In this document: piece by piece, positions 1 to 4,945 of the stretch
Position numbering within the stretch: position 1 is the stretch's first letter
Layout: every line of letters starts with the position of its first letter
Assembly (NCBI GenBank): GCA_902494625.1
Contig: CABUUB010000045.1
Coordinates: forward strand, 1-14,745
Reading direction: 5' to 3'
From: an uncultured Collinsella sp.
Lineage (GTDB): Bacteria > Actinomycetota > Coriobacteriia > Coriobacteriales > Coriobacteriaceae
Length of the DNA: 14,745 nucleotides
Translations under genes and position numbers: made by a program
Notes under the pieces: model-generated
Seen by the model: only the letters and a program-made list of their open reading frames with translations
Told to the model about the DNA's origin: nothing
The model's database searches: none

Positions 1-63
1 GGGCGCGGCCTCGCGTGCGGCAGCGACCATGCGGTCCTTGATGCCCTCGACGAGTTTGCTCAT
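1..63 (-). CDS. Partial CDS, N-terminus only, unknown product
   Basis: An ATG at 63-61 is preceded by a good ribosome binding site (AGGAGAG, 6-7 bases before the ATG), and the frame stays open to the left edge, giving 21 residues that begin MSKLVEGIKDRMVAAAREA. The start lies 11 bases after the stop of the TetR gene on the same strand, so the two are very likely one transcript and the product may be the target or partner of that regulator. The visible part is amphipathic and basic with no recognisable motif. TetR-linked genes are often exporters or enzymes, but nothing visible here decides between these. Confidence 0.7.
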   Translation of the reverse strand, partial: MSKLVEGIKDRMVAAAREAAP

Positions 64-74
64 TGTCTCTCCTC

Positions 75-785
75 TTAGTTGTTGGACTCGACGGTTGCGG
101 CGGTGTCGGCCGCGTCCTCGAGCTGCAAGTTCAATAGCTTCATGCCGTATTCCGGCACGTTGATATCGATGGGTTGGCCATACAGGTCACCAGGGCGCAC
201 AAAAGCGAGTACCGTCATAATGCGCGCCATGGCCTCGGGCGATTCGGTGAGCCCACGCTCAAACCAGCGCTGAATCATGCCGACCTCGGCACTCACGACG
301 TAGGTGACGTAGTAGTCAAAGAACGTGCCCAGCGCCAGGCCCAAAATGCCCGTCTGCGCACGCGGCACCACAGCCTCACGCGCGGTGTCGATGATCCTTT
401 TAATGAAGGCCTGGTCGCCGCCCGGACCCAGCAGCGCACCGATTAAGTCGCGGTTGGCCGCAAGATAACGCAGCAGCTCAACCGAACCGGGCGCCGGCTC
501 GAGTTCATCGATGTTGTGATAGAGATCAGGCAGCTGAGCTGCGGTGATGAGCTCAATGCGCTCACGGATCTCGGCCAGCAAGCCGTCCTCGATTTGATTG
601 ATAAAGTCAGGGATATCGCGGTAGTGCGAATAGAACGTGCGGCGCGTAAGGCCGGCACGCTCGGTGAGCGACGCGACGTTAATGCGCGAAAGATCGCCGC
701 TTTCGGCAAGCTCGCTGGCAAGTGCCTGGCGAAGGGCACGCTGTGAGCGAAGGGACCGGCGATCGCATTTCTCGAGCTGGGACAA
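75..785 (-). CDS. TetR/AcrR-family transcriptional regulator
   Basis: A 236-residue one-component repressor. The N-terminal DNA-binding domain covers about residues 12-60, with the helix-turn-helix at about 37-56 (V-A-S-L-T-E-R-A-G-L-T-R-R-T-F-Y-S-H-Y, the family's typical recognition helix ending in FYxHY). The remainder is a helical ligand/dimerisation domain that I cannot assign to a ligand. The start is TTG at 785-783: an AAGGAGG sits 4 bases upstream and no in-frame ATG fits the HTH domain better. Two inverted repeats lie 33-66 bases upstream, as expected for autoregulation. It is followed after 11 bases by the partial gene at the left edge, which it probably co-transcribes and controls. 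The family is secure; the effector is unknown. Confidence 0.9.
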   Translation of the reverse strand: MSQLEKCDRRSLRSQRALRQALASELAESGDLSRINVASLTERAGLTRRTFYSHYRDIPDFINQIEDGLLAEIRERIELITAAQLPDLYHNIDELEPAPGSVELLRYLAANRDLIGALLGPGGDQAFIKRIIDTAREAVVPRAQTGILGLALGTFFDYYVTYVVSAEVGMIQRWFERGLTESPEAMARIMTVLAFVRPGDLYGQPIDINVPEYGMKLLNLQLEDAADTAATVESNN

Positions 786-817
786 GCGTCCTCCTTGTTA
801 CTCAGCCTGTGCGCTAT

Positions 818-851
818 TGCACAGTGCGAGTATTATTGCACACCGTGTGCA
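818..851. promoter_or_regulatory. Two-site operator-like inverted repeats before the TetR gene
   Basis: A perfect 15-base inverted repeat, TGCACAC-C-GTGTGCA (837-851), has a second weaker one, GCAC-A-GTGC (819-827), beside it. The centres (844 and 823) are 21 bp apart, about two helical turns, so both would face the same side of the DNA. On the minus strand a -35-like TTGATG (855-850) and a -10-like TAATAC lie over the stronger site. TetR proteins commonly bind such sites as one or two dimers to repress their own operon. Binding by this regulator is inferred from position. Confidence 0.55.
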
Positions 852-877
852 TCAACACGTAAAGGCAATATTTTGGA

Positions 878-906
878 TGTGACAAAGGGACAGTCTCTTT
901 GTCACA
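878..906. repeat. 29-bp palindromic repeat, copy A (REP-like)
   Basis: Arms TGTGACAAAGGGAC (878-891) and GTCTCTTTGTCACA (893-906) pair around A892 with one G/T wobble. The same 29-bp design occurs at 1287-1315, differing at four positions, and a related core occurs at 10134-10166. It is palindromic, intergenic and lacks a T-tract, which fits a dispersed REP-like element better than a simple terminator. Copies A and B bracket the small-ORF cassette between them. Confidence 0.7.
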
Positions 907-937
907 ACCCGCCCGGCTTTTAGAGCGGCATTACCGA

Positions 938-966
938 TTGTTCAAAATGGCATTCGTGGGTAGAAT
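938..966 (+). promoter_or_regulatory. Sigma70-type promoter for a convergent small RNA
   Basis: TTGTTC (938-943), a 17-base spacer, then TAGAAT (961-966). Transcription would begin near 973 and run into the 3' end of the small gene on the opposite strand. No ORF with a ribosome binding site follows on the plus strand, so the product would be non-coding. Both hexamers match consensus in four or five of six positions and the spacing is ideal. Confidence 0.55.
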
Positions 967-972
967 AGTGTC

Positions 973-1057
973 GACGGCAGCCCAAGTTGTAGTTGGCTGG
1001 GCAGCGCCGTTGTTTGCATTAGGGGGTCAACGCCTTAGCGGCGGCGACCCCTTCTGT
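973..1057 (+). ncRNA. Candidate antisense small RNA, convergent to the 41-aa gene
   Basis: The predicted transcript of about 85 nt runs from the promoter at 938-966 to the hairpin at 1021-1053 and its UUCUGUU tail. Its 5' half can fold ACGGC (974-978) with GCCGT (1006-1010), with inner CCCA/TGGG pairing. Its 3' half is the exact complement of the last codons, the stop codon and the hairpin of the small-protein gene on the minus strand. A 3'-overlapping RNA from a convergent promoter is the layout of several type I antitoxins (the par/fst and txpA/ratA loci). The RNA is inferred from promoter, terminator and lack of coding; expression is unproven. Confidence 0.4.
1021..1057 (+). terminator. 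Hairpin shared by the two convergent transcripts
   Basis: AGGGGGTC (1021-1028) pairs with GACCCCTT (1046-1053), with a second inner stem CGCC/GGCG. On the plus strand it is followed by TTCTGTT, giving a plausible intrinsic terminator. On the minus strand the same hairpin contains the stop codon (1037-1035) and last codons of the small gene, and would sit at the 3' end of its mRNA, though the U-tract there is poor. Confidence 0.5.
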
Positions 1058-1160
1058 TGCGCTTCGAACGCTGCTTGAGTGCCTCGGAAAGGCCGACAAG
1101 CGCCGTGAAGAACGAGACCAAAGCGGTCAGAAGTCTCACGAAATCAATCAAATCGGTCAT
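1035..1160 (-). CDS. Small hydrophobic/polybasic protein, 41 aa, candidate type I toxin-like peptide
   Basis: The ATG at 1160-1158 has a strong GGGAGGT eight bases upstream; a second in-frame ATG at 1166 is only two bases from the SD and less likely. Residues 1-7 (MTDLIDF) are polar/acidic. Residues 8-28 form a hydrophobic segment long enough to cross the membrane, followed by the tail KQRSKRNRRGRRR with nine Arg/Lys. Short single-span peptides with a charged tail are typical of type I toxins such as Fst, but there is no clear sequence match to that family. The SD lies in the loop of a possible hairpin whose stem ATGGG/CCCAT includes the start codon. Promoter-like sequences lie upstream (1225-1272), and a convergent RNA promoter faces its 3' end. 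It could instead be a small membrane protein of another role. Confidence 0.55.
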   Translation of the reverse strand: MTDLIDFVRLLTALVSFFTALVGLSEALKQRSKRNRRGRRR

Positions 1161-1224
1161 GGGCATCACCTCCCATCAGATGAAAGGCGCTGCCCGGCAC
1201 AAGGAACTGCCGTCAACGATACCG

Positions 1225-1272
1225 ATTCTACCAGAGCCTAGTTATATATACGAATACATGTTCGCATGCCAA
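1225..1272 (-). promoter_or_regulatory. Promoter region for the 41-aa gene
   Basis: On the minus strand TTGGCA (1272-1267) is followed after 16 or 18 bases by TATATA (near 1250-1243). A separate extended -10, TGG-TAGAAT (1233-1225), lies closer to the gene. Either would give a 5' leader of roughly 55-75 nt. The stretch from TAGAAT onward resembles the plus-strand promoter at 961: both are followed by GACGGCAG and then GGGCAGCGCC. Confidence 0.45.
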
Positions 1273-1286
1273 GGGTGCAGGGTTCT

Positions 1287-1315
1287 CGTGAAAAAGGGAT
1301 AGTCCCTTTGTCACA
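1287..1315. repeat. 29-bp palindromic repeat, copy B (REP-like)
   Basis: Same length and design as 878-906: arms CGTGAAAAAGGGAT and GTCCCTTTGTCACA around A1301, with three unpaired or wobble positions. It abuts the stop codon of the HAD gene (1318-1316), so the mRNA of that gene would end in this hairpin. Without a T-tract it is a doubtful intrinsic terminator but may block 3' exonucleases. Confidence 0.65.
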
Positions 1316-2179
1316 TTATTCGATGATGGTGCGGGAGTTCTGTTTATGCATAGTGGCGAGCATGTGTTTGGGGACGGCGTGGACCATGCAGCTGCCGATG
1401 GTCGCGCTCGCGGCGGCCTTAGCTGCATCGCCAGCGTTTTTGGTCGCGTAGCTGTGGCGGAAACGCTTGAGCATGGCGATGTCGTTGCCGCCGTCGCCGT
1501 AGACCGCGACCTCGTCCTCGGCAATACCGTAGTAACCCGCCAGCCAGGCCACACTCTCGCCCTTGTTGCACGCCACGTCCGTGATCTCAAACATCACCGG
1601 ATCAAACGGCGCGTTGACCACACGGTCCGAACGCTCGGCCAAATACGCCTTAAGGTCGCGCTCCAGCTCGGGCGAAATCACGCGGCAATTGATCTTGCAC
1701 ACGTCATGACGCAGGATGTCACCGATCGACTGGTCGAAATACTGTTCCTCGTGGTACCCGCCACGTGCACGCATACCGCGCATCACGATGCGCTTGATAG
1801 GACTGTCTTTTTTAAAGCCTGCCTGGTGCATCTCGAACGATCCACTCGAGAACATGCCATCGGGCGTGGAGCAGTCAAAACAGATATCCGGAAACTCCTT
1901 GAGCAGCTCCTCGGTAATCTGCGGGTCGATGGTCCAGGTTTTGAGCACCTCGCCATGGCTGTCGCGCACGATGGACCCATTGGAGCAGCAGGCGTCAAGC
2001 GCCAGGCCCGTAAAGCCATGCTCGCCGATCGGCAGCGTCGAGCGTCCAGTCGCGGGAACCACATGCAGGCCAGCCTCGGTCAGCTCGCGAATGGCACGGC
2101 GGATGGTCCCGTCTGCCTCGTGCAGGGCGTTCAGTAGCGTCCCGTCTAAGTCACTCGCAAACATCTTGATCATGGGCAT
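1316..2179 (-). CDS. Cof-type HAD-IIB family hydrolase (sugar-phosphate/nucleotide phosphatase)
   Basis: A 287-residue cytoplasmic phosphatase of the haloacid dehalogenase superfamily. Motif I is DLDGTLL at 10-16 (nucleophile D10, acid D12), motif II is Thr44 in P-A-T-G-R, motif III is the Lys of C-N-K-G-E-S near 208, and motif IV is GDGGND near 230, so all catalytic motifs are intact. The region between motifs II and III has the length of the C2 cap found in Cof/YidA-like proteins, which act on phosphorylated sugars or cofactors; the substrate cannot be read from sequence. The ATG at 2179 has AAGGAG four to five bases upstream; a second ATG at 2173 is also possible. The 3' end runs straight into palindrome B. 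The gene stands alone, 108 bp after the MFS gene. Confidence 0.9.
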   Translation of the reverse strand: MPMIKMFASDLDGTLLNALHEADGTIRRAIRELTEAGLHVVPATGRSTLPIGEHGFTGLALDACCSNGSIVRDSHGEVLKTWTIDPQITEELLKEFPDICFDCSTPDGMFSSGSFEMHQAGFKKDSPIKRIVMRGMRARGGYHEEQYFDQSIGDILRHDVCKINCRVISPELERDLKAYLAERSDRVVNAPFDPVMFEITDVACNKGESVAWLAGYYGIAEDEVAVYGDGGNDIAMLKRFRHSYATKNAGDAAKAAASATIGSCMVHAVPKHMLATMHKQNSRTIIE

Positions 2180-2287
2180 GCCTCTCCTTCGTCTGCACGA
2201 TATTGTAGACGAGAACGGGCGCGCCCAAACAATGGCGTCCCGGCGCGACGTGCCACTGCCTCCACAAATTCACGGTGCCCCAGTGCC

Positions 2288-3550
2288 TTAAGACATTCGC
2301 CATAAGCGACTTTTCAGCCGATAAAACAGCGCCGTCGTCAACGTCAGCACCGCCAACATGCCTGCAAATACAATCGCCGGTGTCCATCGATCATATGCGA
2401 GCCCGTAAACCAATTGGCCAATAGGCGTTGCACAGGAAAGCGTCATATAAACGAGTGCCAGCACTTTTCCGCAGAGTTCCTTTGGCGCTGACCGCTGAAC
2501 GAATGAAACGATTTCGACCGATGTAATGCTTGCCCACGCCATGATCCATGCCGAGCCGGCCGCAAGCGCGGCAAACGCTAATTCATCAGGACCGCTCAGT
2601 AGCGTGACAATAATCGGTACGACTCCAAAACAGATCATCGCAACATATCGACATATGCCCTTGAAGGAAAAACGATGCGGCAAAATACCGATCAAACCAC
2701 TGCCGGCAAGACCACCTAAGCCCATAGCCACCTCAATAATCCCAACAAAGGATGACTGCATTCCGAGATGCTTTGCAACAATAACGGGAGCACCAATCGT
2801 TAACCCAACTAACGCAAGGTTCAAAATAGCCGCAATCAAAAACACAACGAGCAATGATGAGTTTTGAGACAGGTACCGAATCAACTCCCGAAAAACGTTT
2901 CGGCGTGTCGTACGAGTCGCGCCGTCTCCCATCGTTTCAGATGAGGCATTTTGCTTGAGTGCGCCCCCGAACAGCAGGGCTGAAATCGTAAACGTCAACG
3001 CCGCGGTTTCGCATAGAGTATCGATACCAAAGCACCCATAGACTGCCGTCCCGACTACAGGCCCCAAGATATTGCTCATCATGATTATCTGCGAGACCAA
3101 CGCAGTGGCACGCTCAACCTTTTCTTGGCCCGTCATGCGCACCGCCTCAATTTGAAGCATCGGTTTCAGCAGCGATTGGATGCCATATTGGACGCAAAGC
3201 ATTGCTGCCACGACAACCGCAAGAGGCAGCGAACGCTTCATGGGGATAAACAGCAGTGATGCAGCCATCAGAACAATGCCGAGTACCACAAGAACCCCGC
3301 GATGTCTTCCCCCATCCGCCAAAATCCCGCCAACCGGAGTCGCGAGCACGCCCGGTATGAACGCTATCGCCGCGACGGCGCCATATAACGTTGAGGAGCC
3401 GCTGCAATCGAACAAGTAAAGCGGGCACGCAAAGCACAGTGCCGACAGCATCGAATACGCACACAGCTGTGCAACAAGAAGACCAAATAGCCTGATAGAT
3501 CGCACTGTGTTTGGCGCCAATGAAACGCTAATTCTTCGCATCCCAGCCAT
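2288..3550 (-). CDS. MFS transporter, drug/macrolide-efflux or siderophore-export type
   Basis: A 420-residue integral membrane protein with about 12 hydrophobic segments. MFS motif A appears as G-G-I-L-A-D-G-G-R-H-R-G at residues 74-85, in the loop between helices 2 and 3, as in proton-driven exporters of the MFS_3/EntS/Mef group. The start ATG at 3550 lacks a strong SD (a GGCAGG-like stretch only); M4 at 3541 is an alternative. It lies 101 bp downstream of a TetR gene on the same strand, and a 25-bp operator-like palindrome falls 12 bases before its start, so repression relieved by an exported compound is likely. Its DNA is clearly AT-richer (about 40-47% GC in sampled stretches) than most neighbours, suggesting acquisition by transfer. 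Substrate unknown. Confidence 0.88.
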   Translation of the reverse strand: MAGMRRISVSLAPNTVRSIRLFGLLVAQLCAYSMLSALCFACPLYLFDCSGSSTLYGAVAAIAFIPGVLATPVGGILADGGRHRGVLVVLGIVLMAASLLFIPMKRSLPLAVVVAAMLCVQYGIQSLLKPMLQIEAVRMTGQEKVERATALVSQIIMMSNILGPVVGTAVYGCFGIDTLCETAALTFTISALLFGGALKQNASSETMGDGATRTTRRNVFRELIRYLSQNSSLLVVFLIAAILNLALVGLTIGAPVIVAKHLGMQSSFVGIIEVAMGLGGLAGSGLIGILPHRFSFKGICRYVAMICFGVVPIIVTLLSGPDELAFAALAAGSAWIMAWASITSVEIVSFVQRSAPKELCGKVLALVYMTLSCATPIGQLVYGLAYDRWTPAIVFAGMLAVLTLTTALFYRLKSRLWRMS

Positions 3551-3562
3551 AAGCCTGCCCCC

Positions 3563-3587
3563 AAATACATACTGTTAGTATGTATTT
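3563..3587. promoter_or_regulatory. TetR operator O1 in front of the MFS gene
   Basis: A perfect inverted repeat with 11-base arms AAATACATACT and AGTATGTATTT around GTT. It ends 12 bases before the MFS start codon, where a bound repressor would cover the promoter or the start of transcription. The size and symmetry are typical of QacR/AcrR-like repressor sites. Confidence 0.75.
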
Positions 3588-3595
3588 AATGACTT

Positions 3596-3618
3596 GAAAA
3601 GGGCAGCCGTGGCTACCC
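3596..3618 (-). terminator. Probable intrinsic terminator of the second TetR gene
   Basis: On the minus strand GGGTAGCC (3618-3611) and GGCTGCCC (3608-3601) form a stem with one G/T wobble, followed by TTTT (3600-3597). It lies after the TetR stop and before operator O1, so it would separate the regulator transcript from the exporter transcript. The stem leaves only two unpaired bases, so one or two end pairs must open. Confidence 0.5.
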
Positions 3619-3630
3619 TCACAAATCAAT

Positions 3631-3649
3631 TACATACCGTTGGTATCTA
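3631..3649. promoter_or_regulatory. Second TetR operator-like site O2
   Basis: TACATACC-GTT-GGTATCTA has the same spacer GTT and nearly the same half-site as O1, with one arm mismatch. The centres are 65 bp apart (3575 and 3640). It starts two bases after the regulator's stop codon. A conserved half-site ACATAC in both supports a single protein binding both; looping or cooperative binding is possible. Confidence 0.6.
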
Positions 3650-3651
3650 TA

Positions 3652-4314
3652 TTACCACCCGGCACGGTTCCATACGTCCCAAATCTGGGCCGTTGTCTGG
3701 AGCACTTCATTACCCAAATCAAGCCCCACCGCGGCCGCCATCTGCGCCAAACATTGTGCGCGAGCAAGCATTCGCTCCTTGGGCTCGAGCGGACGGAACA
3801 ATGGCAGCAGCCAAAGATTCGCTAACAACGATACGGCCTCCGCTGCTTCGCGCGGGCATTCGCACGCAATGGAGCCGTCGGCGATGCCCTCCTCGATTAC
3901 TGGCAAGAGATTGCCATCGGCCGACTCGTCAAACGAACCTTGGTACTGCATCGCCAGCAGCCGCGAGCTTTTTACCGGATCTGCCGCAGGATGCATGCGA
4001 GCCCATAGCTCAATTTGCGGAACGACGGACTCGGGCGCATACAGCCGCTTGAGCTTTTGGGCTCCAGTCATATTACCGATACCAAGCATTGAGCGACGGT
4101 GCTCAACAATCGGAGCCATTGCCCGATCAAATGCGGCGTTGAAAATCTCCTCTTTGCTCTTAAAGTGATGATAGACAGCACCCTTGGTCATGCCATCGAG
4201 GCGGTCGACGATATCTTGAATGCTCGTCCCCTCATAACCCTGTGCGCAGAATAGCTCCAGCGCCGCATCGAGAATCTTCGTGACCGTCTCCTCGGGATAT
4301 TTATTACGACCCAT
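3652..4314 (-). CDS. TetR/AcrR-family regulator of the adjacent MFS exporter
   Basis: A 220-residue repressor. N-terminal HTH domain at about residues 8-54, with T-S-I-Q-D-I-V-D-R-L-D-G-M-T-K-G-A-V-Y-H-H-F at 30-51. The 'TKGAVYHHF' recognition helix is typical of multidrug-responsive AcrR/QacR-type members. The C-terminal part is helical, with a hydrophobic stretch near the end. I chose the ATG at 4314 because MGRNKYPEETVTKIL matches usual family starts; an ATG 12 codons upstream (4350) has no SD. The SD at 4314 is also weak (GGATGG/GGA), and that stretch is part of a 12-bp inverted repeat (4322-4375), so its translation may be low. The operators O1 and O2 downstream make the MFS gene its likely target. 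Confidence 0.88.
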   Translation of the reverse strand: MGRNKYPEETVTKILDAALELFCAQGYEGTSIQDIVDRLDGMTKGAVYHHFKSKEEIFNAAFDRAMAPIVEHRRSMLGIGNMTGAQKLKRLYAPESVVPQIELWARMHPAADPVKSSRLLAMQYQGSFDESADGNLLPVIEEGIADGSIACECPREAAEAVSLLANLWLLPLFRPLEPKERMLARAQCLAQMAAAVGLDLGNEVLQTTAQIWDVWNRAGW

Positions 4315-4321
4315 AATCCGT

Positions 4322-4375
4322 CCATCCGCAACGCAAGTCTTGTGCCTCATTGCAGCATTTTAACGTTGCGGATGG
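4322..4375. repeat. Perfect 12-bp inverted repeat around the TetR leader
   Basis: CCATCCGCAACG (4322-4333) and CGTTGCGGATGG (4364-4375) are perfect reverse complements separated by 30 bases. On the minus strand it lies between the glnK stop (4389) and the TetR start (4314). As RNA it would form a 12-bp stem that buries the GGATGG preceding the TetR start. It has no T-tract, so it is not an ordinary terminator. It could be a processing site, an operator or a translational brake. Confidence 0.6.
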
Positions 4376-4388
4376 CAGGCGGTCGATT

Positions 4389-4727
4389 CTACACCGCGGC
4401 GGGGCCGTGTTCGCCGGTGCGAATGCGGATGACTTCTTCGACCGGCTCGACCCAAATCTTGCCGTCTCCAACGGCACCGGTGCGAGCGGCGTTGCAGATA
4501 ATCTCGACAATGCCGTCGACATGTTCATCGGCGCAGATGAGGGTGAACTGCACCTTAGGGATCGTGTTGACAAGCAACTCGTTGCCGCGCACGTATTCCT
4601 TCCAGCCATGCTGCGCGCCGCAGCCCTGCACCTGGTTGATAGTCATACCGCGAACATCAGCAGCAAACAGCGCGTCTTTAAGAACCTCAAGCTTCTCGGC
4701 ACGAACGATTGCCGTAATCTTCTTCAT
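4389..4727 (-). CDS. glnK: PII nitrogen regulatory protein (GlnK/GlnB family)
   Basis: 112 residues, the same length as E. coli GlnB, aligning by eye without gaps. PII trimers sense ATP/ADP and 2-oxoglutarate and control AmtB by inserting the T-loop into the channel. Conserved here are Q39 and K58 (2-oxoglutarate/ATP site), the IPKV turn, the T-G-A-V-G-D-G-K-I ATP loop (about 83-91), and C-terminal R-I-R-T-G-E. The T-loop reads G-A-Q-H-G-W-K-E-Y-V-R-G-N-E-L (37-51): position 51, the Tyr uridylylated in enterobacteria and adenylylated in actinobacteria, is Leu, and position 46 is Val rather than Tyr. Covalent control at Tyr51 is therefore impossible. The ATG at 4727 has AGAGAGGA eight bases upstream. 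It lies downstream of amt on the same strand. Confidence 0.95.
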   Translation of the reverse strand: MKKITAIVRAEKLEVLKDALFAADVRGMTINQVQGCGAQHGWKEYVRGNELLVNTIPKVQFTLICADEHVDGIVEIICNAARTGAVGDGKIWVEPVEEVIRIRTGEHGPAAV

Positions 4728-4778
4728 AGTGAATTCCTCTCTTCAAAAAAAGAAATGAATTGTCCCTCACATGGCACG

Positions 4779-4945
4779 GGTTTTCCAGGTGCCACAGACC
4801 AACCTTGTAGATCAGATAAGTGCAACTAACAGGTCTTAGCAGGTTTCCCAAGTGCCGCAGATCGGCCTGAAAGAGGAGTGCCGCGTACTTAAGGTACGCA
4901 AACGACGATTGAAGGCCGAGGTGCGGTGCTTGGGGAAGCTGCTAA
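4779..4945 (-). repeat. Structured amt-glnK intergenic region: 33-nt inverted repeat plus a third copy
   Basis: 4836-4868 and 4913-4945 are inverted copies matching at 27 of 33 positions; the right arm includes the amt stop codon. Between them is a smaller hairpin, GCGTAC/GTACGC (4883-4899). A third copy, direct relative to the left arm, lies at 4779-4805: 21 of 27 match, and all six differences are transitions. In the minus-strand mRNA the first arm could pair with either of the two later copies, giving two alternative folds before glnK. No known riboswitch or leader family was recognised. It could also be a decayed mobile palindrome. Confidence 0.6.

Noticed and set aside
1057..1302. Plus-strand 81-codon frame across the small-gene cassette
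   Set aside because: Starts at TTG without an SD and is antisense to the better supported 41-aa gene.
1287..1315. Palindrome B as an ordinary intrinsic terminator of the HAD gene
   Set aside because: No T-tract follows the stem on the minus strand, and the same palindrome occurs elsewhere away from gene ends; kept as a repeat.
1346..2137. 263-codon plus-strand frame across the HAD gene
   Set aside because: Antisense to a gene with all four HAD motifs; no SD and a His/Ala-rich shadow composition.
4315..4350. Longer N-terminus for the second TetR protein (start at 4350)
   Set aside because: No SD before it; the extra 12 residues are unlike family N-termini and lie inside the 12-bp inverted repeat loop.
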